A DNA stretch of 64,000 nucleotides from Nocardioides sp. J54. GTDB taxonomy: Bacteria > Actinomycetota > Actinomycetes > Propionibacteriales > Nocardioidaceae. The notes below the pieces were generated by a model. That model was not told the origin of the DNA. It saw nothing but the letters and a program-made list of their open reading frames with translations, and did no database searches. A program made the translations under genes and the position numbers. The stretch is taken from NCBI RefSeq assembly GCF_000519005.1, contig NZ_JAER01000010.1:1-64000 (forward strand), written 5' to 3'. Shown one piece after another: positions 9,501-18,549 of this stretch (position 1 is the stretch's first letter; each line of letters begins with the position of its first letter).

Positions 9501-10018
9501 CCCCCGAGGCGCAGCCGGTGGAGGCCGACGCGCGTGCCGAGGAGGCCGCGGTCGTCGGTGAGTCGCCCGCCGCCGAGCCGGTCGAGCCGACCGCGCCGGC
9601 TGCCCCGGCCGAGGAGCCGGGGGCTCCCGCGCGGGCGGCGTCCTCGACCGGTGCCGCCAGCACGCCGAAGACCGACGTCGACATCAACGCCGTCAGCTCG
9701 CTCTTCGACATCGAGGCGCCCGAGGCCGCCACGGTGGCGCGTCCGGCCGCCCCGGCTGCCGAGCCCGCCCCGGCCGCGGAGGCTGCTCCGGCGCCCGAGC
9801 CCGAGCCGGCCGTCGAGGAGCCCGCGGAGGCGCCCGCCGAGGCGACCACCGGGGAGCCTGCGGCGGAGGAGCCTGTTGCGGAGGAGGAGCCGGCCCCGGC
9901 CGACCCCGCCCCGGCAGCCCCGGCCCAGGCGAGCGCGCCGGCGTCGTACTCCGGCGAGGCGCACGAGCCCCGTCGCGACGTCGACATCAACGCCGCGGAG
10001 TCCCTCTTCGACCTCTGA
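6527..10018 (+). CDS. etfD: EtfD-like membrane (Fe-S) oxidoreductase (ETF:menaquinone oxidoreductase) with repeat tail
   Basis: This 1163-aa protein starts at the ATG after GTGGAGAG; a GTG at 6461 is an unlikely alternative. Residues 1 to about 260 form a NarI-like multi-helix membrane domain. Two 4Fe-4S motifs follow, CTECGRCQSQCP near 312 and CTNCGACVQQCP near 390, then two CCG domains with HDPCFLGRHN near 606 and FCCGAGG near 644. This is the architecture of Rv0338c (EtfD), which passes electrons from ETF in beta-oxidation to menaquinone. From about residue 722 the protein is a disordered Ala/Pro/Glu tail with ten SLFD/SMFD motifs, about 440 residues beyond the catalytic body and ending ESLFDL. 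The upstream operator-like site suggests co-regulation with fadE5. Confidence 0.88.
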   Translation: MQTVAIVVSLAISVVAIALTARAVATMLGVIRKGQPAPGRSGNPVGRTVTMLKETVLHTRMLQWTWVGILHWFAFAAFIALSTAVAAAFPQLFDPEWTIPVLGKFFIYEWVAELLGLLGTIAIIPLIIYRLTHRPSAIGRRSRFFGSTMWQAYFVEAMVLLESSAILFIRGAEYNLAKAHGGEAAEHADGFHFPVSQFFGNLFPTGEESIGTLENIIYFIAMVKITSAMIWLIVISTNLTMGVAWHRFTAWFNIWFKREDSGRTALGAVKPLTSGGKPITLDDIDDLDEEATLGAGSIWDFSWKDILDFTTCTECGRCQSQCPAWNTEKPLSPKLMMMAMREEAYAAAGGAEPRALVGKSEHEQSEGVDDWFYMPEGGDFVVDEDALWACTNCGACVQQCPVDIEHVDHFIDMRRYQVLVESNFPSELNGLFKGLENKGNPWNMSATARLDWAKDLPFEVKVVGDTIEDLESVDWLFWVGCAGAYEDRAKKTTRAVAELLDLAGVSFGVLGNGETCTGDSARRAGNEFVFQGLAQQNIEVLTEAKAKKVVSTCPHCMNTLKNEYRQLGLELEVIHHTQLLNRLVREGKLTPVAQGEGAHARRITYHDPCFLGRHNQVYTPPRDLLQILPGAEFAEMERNSERSFCCGAGGARMWMEEKVGERINLNRTAEAVGTGADQVAVGCPFCRVMLSDGLTKMQADGEAREEVEVLDVAQMLLASVKGEQATKLKPGEGAPLQPKGAAAPAEAKQSVETKAEPEAGDVTLTEDTVADTEDVGPAAKASGGSSMFDDPGSMFDSPAPAAPAEKKAEPAGGGSLFDDAGSLFDEAPAEAKAEPATPAQQPAEQAAEKSGGSLFDEGGSLFDTPAPAAPAAPAAKEEPKAEEKPAAKAEPVADLGSGGSLFDIAPAEEAPKAATSQPSAPEASTPAEDLASAPKPTEEKVVQAEAEGGVAAAAPQAPTVDLNAGGSLFDIEAPEPAAPAAKAAEAPAPAPTPEAQPVEADARAEEAAVVGESPAAEPVEPTAPAAPAEEPGAPARAASSTGAASTPKTDVDINAVSSLFDIEAPEAATVARPAAPAAEPAPAAEAAPAPEPEPAVEEPAEAPAEATTGEPAAEEPVAEEEPAPADPAPAAPAQASAPASYSGEAHEPRRDVDINAAESLFDL

Positions 10019-10030
10019 GGGTCCTGCTTA

Positions 10031-10105
10031 GTGGCCGCTTCCCGAGGTTGTTGACCGCTGCAGCGGCCACCAACCTCGGGAATCGCCGCCCAGGCGGTGA
10101 TTCCC
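10031..10105 (-). repeat. 75-bp double-palindrome repeat, copy A
   Basis: Read on the minus strand, two abutting palindromes share a CCC: GGGAATCACCGCC...GGCGATTCCC, then CCCGAGGTTG...CAACCTCGGG centred on CTGCAG. Copies also occur at 20550 and 36140 in the opposite orientation. It lies in the gap after etfD. Confidence 0.85.
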
Positions 10106-10118
10106 GGCCCGCCTCCCG

Positions 10119-10137
10119 CACCCCCTTTCGGGGGGTG
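10119..10137. other. short GC hairpin upstream of acyl-CoA synthetase gene
   Basis: CACCCCC / GGGGGTG form a 7-bp stem with a TTTCG loop, 34 bp before the acyl-CoA synthetase ATG. It could terminate read-through from etfD or lie in the 5' leader. Confidence 0.35.
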
Positions 10138-10170
10138 TGACCCCGCTCACCTGCGGGGCACGATGGGGCC

Positions 10171-11799
<1,629 letters not shown>

Positions 11800-11826
11800 G
11801 TCGGCGCCGGCCCCGTCCCCGCAGGG

Positions 11827-12597
11827 TCAGGTGAGGGGCGAGCCGACGACCCGGCTCACCTCGAGCACCGGCACGTCGGCGGGGTCACCGCCCTCGTCGG
11901 GGAAGTCGAACACGGCGAGGATCAGCATCATCGGGTAGTCCGGCGCCTGGGAGCAGGTGCGGGTGACCTGGCCGTCGACGCTGAGCTCGACGGCGCCGCG
12001 CGACCAGCGCACGGCGTAGCGGTGCCACTGCGCCACGTCGAGCGAGCGCCGCTCGGCGGTGAAGTCGTCGACCAGGCCCGGGTCGCGGAACGGGTGGATG
12101 CCCTGCCCCAGCGCGACCGTGCCGTCGTCGCCGATGCTGTTGCCGAACACCTCGACCAGGCAGATCTCCCCGGAGCGCTCAGGTCGGTCCTCGAGGCCGA
12201 CCATCCACGCGGAGAACATCGAGCGGCCGGTCACGTGGGCCCGGCAGGTCACCTCGACGACCCCGAAGTGCGGGGCGAAGCCGACCATCGTGGGCTGCTC
12301 CTCACGCACGCGCAGGCCCGCGGCGAACGGCTGGGGCGCATCGGTCGACCCGACCGGCCCGGACCGGTTCGCGCTGTGGATGCCCGAGACCCGCAGCGGC
12401 GTCTCGTGCGTGTCCGGGCACCAGCGCGGGTGGCCGGGCGGGATCGACAGGCGCAGCCCACCCGGCCCGATGTCGTACGCCGCAGCGGCCGCGGCGCGCG
12501 AGCTCCACGCCGGCAGGTACGACGAGGTCCACCGCGTCGGGTCGAGCCGCTCGAAGCGTTCGTCGAAGTGTCCGTCGAAGTGTCCGTCGAGGTCCAC
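11827..12597 (-). CDS. glycoside hydrolase family 16-like protein with altered active site
   Basis: This is a concanavalin A-like lectin/glucanase-fold protein of about 256 aa. The GTG start at 12597 is the best in-frame choice but lacks a strong ribosome site. The GH16 signature E-I-D-x-x-E appears as E144-I-C146-L-V-E149: both catalytic glutamates are kept, but the usual central Asp is Cys. Other family-like stretches are FGVVEVTCRAH and WHRYAVRWSRGAVELSVDG. No signal peptide is visible, so it is either cytoplasmic or the start is wrong. The N-terminus contains a short repeat, DGHFDGHFDERF. It is convergent with the acyl-CoA synthetase and divergent from the CocE gene. Confidence 0.72.
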   Translation of the reverse strand: MDLDGHFDGHFDERFERLDPTRWTSSYLPAWSSRAAAAAAYDIGPGGLRLSIPPGHPRWCPDTHETPLRVSGIHSANRSGPVGSTDAPQPFAAGLRVREEQPTMVGFAPHFGVVEVTCRAHVTGRSMFSAWMVGLEDRPERSGEICLVEVFGNSIGDDGTVALGQGIHPFRDPGLVDDFTAERRSLDVAQWHRYAVRWSRGAVELSVDGQVTRTCSQAPDYPMMLILAVFDFPDEGGDPADVPVLEVSRVVGSPLT

Positions 12598-12729
12598 GGG
12601 CGGTGACGCTAGCCACGGCCACCGACAGCGGCCCGGGTGGAACCGGTTCCGGTCTCGGGCGTGACGCACGGGCCGGGCGGCTCGTTGCTCCCCCGGGCCC
12701 GGGAGGGCCCGGAGGAGAGGGAGATCCAC

Positions 12730-14658
12730 ATGCACGTCCGCCTGCCCCGCCGCGCCGCCGCCCTGGTCGCGGCCGCCGTCGCCGCCACCACCCTCGCGCC
12801 CGCGAGCGGGCCGGCCGCCGCCGCACCGGCACCGACCGCTGCGACGGCCGCGGCCACCCCTGCGGCCGCGGCGACCGGAGCGCCGGTGAAGGCGGCCACG
12901 ACGGCGTGGAAGCCGCGCGCCGAGCAGTACCGCGCCACGCACACCACCCGCGACCTCGTCATCCGGATGGACGACGGCGTCGAGCTGCGCGCCGACCTGG
13001 TCCGCCCGGCCACCGCCGCCGGCACCCCGGTGGGCACCCGGCTGCCGGTGATCATCACGATCACCGCCTACAACAAGACCGTCCTCGCCGCCGGCGGGGG
13101 AGCGGTGCTCGCCGGCGCCGACCCCGCCTACCTGGTCAAGCGCGGCTACGCCCAGCTGACCGTCGACGCCCGCGGCACCGGCTCCTCGGAGGGCACCTGG
13201 GCGGCGTTCAGCGCCCGCGAGGGCAAGGACGCCGCGGCGGTCGTGGCGTGGGCGGCGAAGCAGCCGTGGAGCAACGGCAAGGTCGGCATGACCGGGGCGT
13301 CGTACATGGGCATCTCGCAGCTCTTCGCCGCCGCCCGCCAGCCGAAGGGCCTCAAGGCGATCTTCCCGCAGGTCCCCGCCGCCGACGTCTACCGCGACGT
13401 CGTCGCCTCGGGTGGCCAGATCGACGTCGGCTTCATCCCGCTCTGGATGGGCCTGGTCACCGCGACCGGTGTGATCCCGCCGGCCTACGGCCTGCAGGAG
13501 CCGGTCGCCGGCTTCAAGGCGCTCACCGACCACCTGCAGGGCGCCCTCGGGTTCACCCTGCCGCTGATGCTGCAGGCCGTGCTCGGCGGCGAGCCGGCGT
13601 ACGACGGCCCGTTCTACCGCGAGCGCTCGCCGATCACGACCATCGACAAGGTGAAGGTGCCGACCTTCCTCGTCGGCGGCGAGTTCGACCTCTTCCAGCG
13701 CGGCACCCCGCTCGTCTTCGAGCGCCTGCAGCGCAACAAGGTGCCGGTGAAGATGATCTTCGGCCCGTGGGACCACCTGCAGGGCTCCTCGGGCGCGGAG
13801 GTCGGCCGGGCCGGCTACGGCAGCCTGGCCGAGCTCCAGCTGCGCTGGTTCGACCACTGGATCAAGGGCCGCGACGGCAAGCTCGGCACGATCGCGCCGC
13901 TCACCTACTACGAGCAGGGCTCGGGGCGCTGGGTGAAGAAGCCGCGCTGGATCGCCTCCGACCTTTCCGCCCGCGTGCTCAAGCTGTCCGGCACCTCTGC
14001 CGTCGGCGGCAAGGCCGGTCGCCTCGTCGGGGGCAAGCCCGCCGCCGGGTCCTCGATCGTCCCGCCCGTGCCGGTCACCGGCCTCTGCACGCGCTCGGCC
14101 AACCAGTGGACCGCCGGCCTGCCGGCCGCGCTGCTGAAGGACCTGCCCTGCTTCACCGACAATCGCCTCAACGACCTCGGTGGGCTGACCTTCGACACTG
14201 CCCCGCTCGCGAGGCCGATCCGCTTCCAGGGCCCGGTCAACGCGCGTCTCTTCGTCTCCTCGCCGACCGGCGACGGCATGCTGTCGGTCGCGATCGAGGA
14301 CGTCGCTCCCAACGGCAAGGTCACGCGTCTCACCGGTGGCTGGCAGGTCATCTCCCACCGCACCCTGGACAAGAAGAGGTCGCGCTACCTCGACGGCAAG
14401 CTGCTGCAGGCCTGGCACCCGTTCACGAAGGCCACGCAGAAGAACCTGCCGGGCGGCAAGGTCGCCGCGGTCGACGTCGAGGTCTTCCCGACCGGCGCCG
14501 TCGTCAAGCGCGGCCACAAGCTGCGGATCGCGGTGCAGGCCTTCGACGTCCCGCACCTGCTGTCCCCGCTGACCAGCCTGCTCGGACAGCTCGTGCCGGT
14601 GACGGTGCGCACCGGTCCGTCGTACCCGTCGTCGATCACGCTGGCCGTGCGTCGCTGA
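12730..14658 (+). CDS. secreted CocE/NonD family alpha/beta hydrolase (X-Pro dipeptidyl-peptidase-like)
   Basis: This 642-aa exported serine hydrolase starts at the ATG after GGAGAGGGAG. Residues 1 to about 55 are an Ala-rich signal peptide and linker. The nucleophile elbow is GASYMG in the context GMTGASYMGISQ, the acid is in VGGEFDLFQRG and the His is in GPWDHLQG, so the S15/CocE triad is complete. The C-terminal third (from about residue 450) is the jelly-roll domain of X-Pro dipeptidyl-peptidases and cocaine esterase, with the LRIAVQAFDVPH-type motif. The natural ester or peptide substrate is unknown. A hairpin overlaps the stop codon. Confidence 0.9.
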   Translation: MHVRLPRRAAALVAAAVAATTLAPASGPAAAAPAPTAATAAATPAAAATGAPVKAATTAWKPRAEQYRATHTTRDLVIRMDDGVELRADLVRPATAAGTPVGTRLPVIITITAYNKTVLAAGGGAVLAGADPAYLVKRGYAQLTVDARGTGSSEGTWAAFSAREGKDAAAVVAWAAKQPWSNGKVGMTGASYMGISQLFAAARQPKGLKAIFPQVPAADVYRDVVASGGQIDVGFIPLWMGLVTATGVIPPAYGLQEPVAGFKALTDHLQGALGFTLPLMLQAVLGGEPAYDGPFYRERSPITTIDKVKVPTFLVGGEFDLFQRGTPLVFERLQRNKVPVKMIFGPWDHLQGSSGAEVGRAGYGSLAELQLRWFDHWIKGRDGKLGTIAPLTYYEQGSGRWVKKPRWIASDLSARVLKLSGTSAVGGKAGRLVGGKPAAGSSIVPPVPVTGLCTRSANQWTAGLPAALLKDLPCFTDNRLNDLGGLTFDTAPLARPIRFQGPVNARLFVSSPTGDGMLSVAIEDVAPNGKVTRLTGGWQVISHRTLDKKRSRYLDGKLLQAWHPFTKATQKNLPGGKVAAVDVEVFPTGAVVKRGHKLRIAVQAFDVPHLLSPLTSLLGQLVPVTVRTGPSYPSSITLAVRR

Positions 14659-14667
14659 CGCACGGCC
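14643..14667. terminator. hairpin terminator overlapping stop codon
   Basis: A perfect 11-bp stem, GGCCGTGCGTC / GACGCACGGCC, has a 3-nt loop. It spans the TGA of the CocE-type gene and can serve both that gene and the convergent siderophore-interacting gene. Confidence 0.65.
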
Positions 14668-14682
14668 GGGTCGGTCCCCGGG

Positions 14683-15666
14683 TCAGGAGCGCATGGAGAC
14701 GCCCTCGCGCCAGTAGCCCATGAACGCGACCTGGCCGCGGTCGAGGCCGAGGTCCTTGACGAGCTTGCGGCGCAGGCCGGTCACGACCTTCGACTCGCCG
14801 GCGATCCAGGCGTAGAGCCCGGCGAAGGGGGAGTCGTCGGTGGGTACGGCGGTCGCCTCGACCACCTGCTCGCCCGAGGACGAGTAGACGGGGGTCTCCC
14901 ACAGGTCGGGGTCGACCTCCTCCTCGTCGACCGCGATCGGCTCGGCAGGTGCGGTGCCGGTGAGGTGGGCGAGCACGGCGGCGTGCAGGTCCTCCCCGCG
15001 GGCGCCGCCGTTGCGGGGCAGCCAGGTCACCGAGACACCCGCCGGGGCGGCGACGTCGTCGAGCACGTCGGCGTCGACCGGCACCTCGAGGAAGGCCGCT
15101 CCGCGGGCGTCGGACGGGAGGTCGCGCAGGATGCCACGGATCGCCGGCACGGCGGTCTCGTCTCCGACGAGCAGCAGCCGGGTCGCGTTGCCCGGCGACC
15201 ACTCGATGCCGCCGAACTCGTGGCCCTTGCGGGGGGCCAGCACGACGAGTCGCTGGCCGGCCTGCGCCTGCAGTGCCCAGCGGTTGCCCGCGCCGTCCAA
15301 CGGGTCGTCCTCGTGCGCCTCGTGGACGACGATGTCGACGACCAGGCGGGTGTCGGTGCCCTCGCCGACGACGTCGCGCACGGTGTAGGTCCGCATCGAG
15401 CCGCGCTCGTCCTCGGGGATCTCGATCCACGTGGTCCACCAGCTGTCGTCCATCGCGGCGAAGGACGGTAGCGTGCCGGCCGCGTTGGGGAAGATCAGCT
15501 TGATCCGCTGGTCGAACACCGGACCCGGGGTCCCGAACTCGGCGAGCTCGTCGCCGGCCAGCTCGATCCGCACGAATGACGGGGAGACCCGCTCGACCCG
15601 CGCCACCTCGAGCTCGGCGAGGACCAGCGGCAGGGTGGCGACGTACGTGCTCTCCTCGGCGGTCAT
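14683..15666 (-). CDS. siderophore-interacting protein (FAD/NAD(P)H ferric-siderophore reductase)
   Basis: This 327-aa cytoplasmic flavoprotein of the ViuB/YqjH family releases iron from imported siderophores by reduction. The FAD-binding beta-barrel includes RTYTVRD (RxYTxR signature), a following VDIVVHE strand and WALQAQAGQRLVVLAPRKG. The NAD(P)H half contains LLLVGDETAVPAIRGIL, and the C-terminus ends in the family-typical GYWREG. It is slightly longer than the usual 250-280 aa because of an extra segment around VDEEEVDPDLWETP. An iron box abuts the start codon, so iron-dependent repression by a DtxR/IdeR-type regulator is likely. Confidence 0.92.
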   Translation of the reverse strand: MTAEESTYVATLPLVLAELEVARVERVSPSFVRIELAGDELAEFGTPGPVFDQRIKLIFPNAAGTLPSFAAMDDSWWTTWIEIPEDERGSMRTYTVRDVVGEGTDTRLVVDIVVHEAHEDDPLDGAGNRWALQAQAGQRLVVLAPRKGHEFGGIEWSPGNATRLLLVGDETAVPAIRGILRDLPSDARGAAFLEVPVDADVLDDVAAPAGVSVTWLPRNGGARGEDLHAAVLAHLTGTAPAEPIAVDEEEVDPDLWETPVYSSSGEQVVEATAVPTDDSPFAGLYAWIAGESKVVTGLRRKLVKDLGLDRGQVAFMGYWREGVSMRS

Positions 15667-15685
15667 GGAAGCAAGGCTAACCTAA
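15667..15685 (-). promoter_or_regulatory. DtxR/IdeR-type iron box
   Basis: Read on the minus strand the site is TTAGGTTAGCCTTGCTTCC. It matches the classical 19-bp iron-box consensus TTAGGTTAGCCTAACCTAA at 14 of 19 positions, with a perfect left half. It lies immediately before the ATG of the siderophore-interacting gene. Confidence 0.75.
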
Positions 15686-15737
15686 CTTCTTGACGTCGCC
15701 CCATCGGCACACTCCCGGGCCCGATCGGGCGGCCGGG

Positions 15738-16313
15738 TCAGATCTGCGTGCGGTGGAAGTTCTGGAACGAGCGCGACGGCGTCGGGCCACGCTGGCCCTG
15801 GTAGCGCGAGCCGTACTTCTCCGAGCCGTACGGGTGCTCGCTCGGCGAGGACAGCCGGAAGAAGCAGAACTGCCCGATCTTCATCCCCGGGTAGAGCTTG
15901 ATCGGCAGCGTCGCCACGTTCGCCAGCTCCAGGGTCACGTGTCCGGAGAAGCCCGGGTCCACGAAGCCGGCGGTCGCGTGCGTCAGCAGGCCCAGCCGCC
16001 CCAGCGACGACTTGCCCTCGACGCGCGCCGCGATGTCGTCGGGCAGCGTGACGACCTCGTACGTCGACCCGAGCACGAACTCGCCCGGGTGCAGGATGAA
16101 CGGCTCGTCACCCTCCGGCTCCACCACCCGGGTCAGGTCCGACTGGTCCGCCGCCGGGTCGATCGAGGGGTACTTGTGGTTGTCGAAGACCCGGAAGAAC
16201 CGGTCGAGCCGGAAGTCCACCGAGGACGGCTGCATCAGGCCCGGGTCGTAGGGGTCGAGGCCGATCCGGCCGGCGTCGATCTCGGCGGTGATGTCGCGGT
16301 CGCTGAGCAGCAC
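15738..16313 (-). CDS. dcd: dCTP deaminase
   Basis: This 191-aa enzyme deaminates dCTP for dTTP synthesis; many actinobacterial homologues also hydrolyse the dUTP product. The GTG start gives VLLSDRDI, matching the conserved N-terminus of the family. Landmarks are [25 protein letters not shown], the nucleotide loop [10 protein letters not shown], and [21 protein letters not shown] carrying the catalytic Glu. Length fits the 190-aa mycobacterial enzyme. It is divergent from the SGNH hydrolase gene, with 64 bp between starts. Confidence 0.96.
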   Translation of the reverse strand: MLLSDRDITAEIDAGRIGLDPYDPGLMQPSSVDFRLDRFFRVFDNHKYPSIDPAADQSDLTRVVEPEGDEPFILHPGEFVLGSTYEVVTLPDDIAARVEGKSSLGRLGLLTHATAGFVDPGFSGHVTLELANVATLPIKLYPGMKIGQFCFFRLSSPSEHPYGSEKYGSRYQGQRGPTPSRSFQNFHRTQI

Positions 16314-16377
16314 GCTCGGCACCCTAGCCGCCCCGGCGCCGCCCGGCACCGCGTGGGCCGGATCACGGGCGCACAAT

Positions 16378-17157
16378 ATGCGCGTGAGCTTCAGCAAGTA
16401 CGTCGCACTCGGAGACTCCTTCACCGAAGGCGTCGGTGACCCGGACCCGGAGCGCCCCAACGGCTGGCGCGGCTGGGCGGACCGGTTCGCCGAAGCCCTG
16501 GCCGCCGACGCGGCCGCGGCCGGCCGCGACTTCGGCTACGCCAACCTCGCCATCCGCGGGCGCAAGCTCCCCGCCATCCTCGAGGAGCAGGTCGAGCCCG
16601 CCCTCGCCCTGAAGCCCGACCTGGTCAGCATCCACGGCGGCGGCAACGACGTGCTCCGCCCCAAGGTCGACCTCGACGTCCTCGCTGCGTCGTACGACGA
16701 CGCCATCGGCCGCCTGACCGCCAGCGGCGCCCACGTCGTCATGTTCACCATCGCCGACACGGGCAACTCCGGCGTCATGAAGATGATCCGCGGCCGCACC
16801 GCCATCTTCAACGAGTGGGCCCGCGAGATCGCGGAGAAGCACGGCGCCACCCTCGTCGACATGTGGCGCATGCGCGGCTGGACCGTCGAGGAGGTCATGG
16901 ACGAGGACCGCCTCCACCTCAACGCCGTCGGCCACCAGGCCATCGCCATCGCGGTCGCCGACGCCCTCGGCCTCCGGCACGACCTCCAGCCCCTCCCGCC
17001 CGTCGAGGTCCCCGTCCTCACCCCGCGCGAGCGCCGCGCCGCCGACCTCGCCTGGGCCCGCAGCCACCTCGCCCCCTGGGTCCATCGCCGCATCACCGGC
17101 CGTTCCTCCGGCGACGGGGTGGAGCCGAAGCGCCCGGCCCTCGAGCCCATCGGGTAA
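16378..17157 (+). CDS. SGNH/GDSL hydrolase
   Basis: This 259-aa esterase-family protein starts at ATG 16378. Block I is GDSFTEG with the nucleophile Ser, block III is GGGNDV (oxyanion Asn), and block V is [10 protein letters not shown] with the catalytic Asp and His, so the active site is complete. There is no signal peptide, so it should act in the cytoplasm. The last 50 residues are basic and proline-rich. The substrate is unknown. The tRNA-Gly gene begins 31 bp after the stop codon. Confidence 0.9.
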   Translation: MRVSFSKYVALGDSFTEGVGDPDPERPNGWRGWADRFAEALAADAAAAGRDFGYANLAIRGRKLPAILEEQVEPALALKPDLVSIHGGGNDVLRPKVDLDVLAASYDDAIGRLTASGAHVVMFTIADTGNSGVMKMIRGRTAIFNEWAREIAEKHGATLVDMWRMRGWTVEEVMDEDRLHLNAVGHQAIAIAVADALGLRHDLQPLPPVEVPVLTPRERRAADLAWARSHLAPWVHRRITGRSSGDGVEPKRPALEPIG

Positions 17158-17188
17158 CATCCTCGATCGCACGGGGGAACCCGTGCAG

Positions 17189-17261
<73 letters not shown>

Positions 17262-17330
17262 CGTATTGAATGGCGCGAGACGCGTCTCCGCTCCGGCGGC
17301 GGCAGCAAGCTGCAGTCGCTTCGCTCCCGC

Positions 17331-17725
17331 CGCGCTGCCGCGCCGCGGTTGCCTCCGGCAGATGGCTGGGTTGGCCTGGCGGCAAGCCGACAGCGTTGGT
17401 TCGGGCGCGAGCGCGTCGCCCTGTCGAGGGCTGCGCGCAGGCACTCGCTCCGCTCGGCCCACGCTTGCCCCCGACGCGGCTTCGCCGCGGGGCGCCGCGC
17501 TGCCGCGCCGCGGTTGCCTTCGGTGGATGGCTGGGTTGGCCTGGCGGCAAGCCGACAGCGTTGGTTCGGGCGCGAGCGCGTCGCCCTGTCGAGGGCGGCG
17601 CGCAGGCGCTCGCTCCGCTCGGCCCACGCTTGCCCCCGACGCGGCTTCGCCGCGGGGCGCCGCGCTGCCGCGCCGCGGTTGCCTCCGGCAGATGGCTGGT
17701 TTGGTCTGGCGGCAAGACGGCCGTA
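17331..17725. repeat. 165-bp tandem repeat, 2.4 copies
   Basis: Unit starts at 17331, 17496 and 17661 give an exact 165-bp period, each beginning CGCGCTGCCGCGCCGCGGTT. The first two units are almost identical and the third is partial. All six frames stay largely open because of GC content, but no family-like protein results. A 64-bp inverted copy lies at 20841-20904. The 17262-18262 stretch holds only repeats: this array, a 145-bp element and a long palindrome. Confidence 0.9.
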
Positions 17726-17803
17726 GGGGTCCGAGCGTGGCTGCCGGTGGGCAAGGCGGGTGTAGGTGGCCCGAGCGTGCCTGCCGGTGGCGCGAGCGTT
17801 GCT

Positions 17804-17948
17804 CCCGGTGGTTGAGGTGCGAGGCGCCCCGGCGCCGAGCCTCGAAACCTCCGGGCGATGCGGGCGGACTGTGCCCGCCACAGTCCGCTCGGCAGGTCCG
17901 GTGGTTTCGAGGCTCCTCGCTGGCGCTCGTCGCACCTCAACCACCGGG
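17804..17948. repeat. 145-bp MITE-like element with perfect 19-bp terminal inverted repeats
   Basis: The ends CCCGGTGGTTGAGGTGCGA (17804-17822) and TCGCACCTCAACCACCGGG (17930-17948) are exact inverse complements. Inner segments GAGCCTCGAAACC and GGTTTCGAGGCTC also pair. No ORF is inside and no clear target-site duplication was seen. The left 52 bp recur, inverted and identical, at 20685-20736. Confidence 0.75.
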
Positions 17949-18066
17949 AGACTCGCCTCGATCGGGCAGGAACTGCACGGTCCGAGGCGGATTCCCTGCC
18001 GTTGGTGACCAATCGGTGGCCGCGCAGCGCGGCGCGGACGCAGTCCGTGCCGGCAAGCGCGCCGCC

Positions 18067-18159
18067 AGCCGTCCGTCAGGGCCCCGGGGTCAAGGATCGC
18101 GAAGCGACCGCGTAGCGGCGGAGCGGAGCGACGTCCTTGACGGCGGGGGACGGACGGCT
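18067..18159. repeat. 93-bp imperfect palindrome
   Basis: Outer arms AGCCGTCCGTC (18067-18077) / GACGGACGGCT (18149-18159) and inner arms TCAAGGA / TCCTTGA flank a CGAAGCGACCGCGTAGCGG-type core. It could fold as one long hairpin. No second copy is present in the window. Confidence 0.5.
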
Positions 18160-18262
18160 ACGGTGCGCGGCCGCCGAGAACCACCACGAAGCAGAGCCAG
18201 GTGCCGCAGCAGACCTGAGTCACCCCGCGGGACCGACCCCGCGCGACCAGCCCCGAGCGAGA

Positions 18263-18490
18263 TCAGGCCGAGCGCCGACCCTTCACGAAGTAGACCACCG
18301 GCAGGATCCCGCCGGAGCTGACCAGCGAGAGGGCGACGCCCCAGGCCTTGCGGGAGCCGCGCACCTGGGCCGGCGTACGACGCTTGAGGTCGCGCAGGGC
18401 GAGGGTGCGCAGGACGCCGTCCACGGCGCCGGCGACCATGATCGCCTTGCGGGTGCTCGGGTCGAGTTCGTTCCAGCGGGTCGTGGGCAT
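18263..18490 (-). CDS. small conserved actinobacterial membrane protein
   Basis: This 75-aa protein starts at an ATG preceded by the strong site GAGGGAGGAACC. The N-terminal part (LDPSTRKAIMVAGAVDGVLRTLALRDLKRR) resembles small actinobacterial proteins of unknown function. One hydrophobic segment near 49-68 (WGVALSLVSSGGILPVVYFV) should span the membrane, followed by a basic KGRRSA tail. It is divergent from the DUF2461 gene, with 59 bp between starts. No function is known. Confidence 0.7.
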   Translation of the reverse strand: MPTTRWNELDPSTRKAIMVAGAVDGVLRTLALRDLKRRTPAQVRGSRKAWGVALSLVSSGGILPVVYFVKGRRSA

Positions 18491-18549
18491 GGTTCCTCCC
18501 TCGTCGGTCTCCCTGCGGAGCGTAGCGGCCGCCGCCGTACCCTCTCGAC

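Noticed and set aside
6368-9964. Very long minus-strand open frame (about 1198 codons) opposite etfD
   Set aside because: It is the GC-driven antisense of a gene with clear Fe-S motifs; its Leu/Gly/Arg-rich translation has no domain and no ribosome site.
15667-15685. KstR2-type site (AAGCAAG...) before the siderophore-interacting gene
   Set aside because: Only one half-site fits; the TTAGGTTAGCCT half and the gene's function fit an iron box much better.
17331-17725. Tandem repeats as a CRISPR array
   Set aside because: Units are 165 bp and contiguous, without short repeats and unique spacers, and no cas genes are present.
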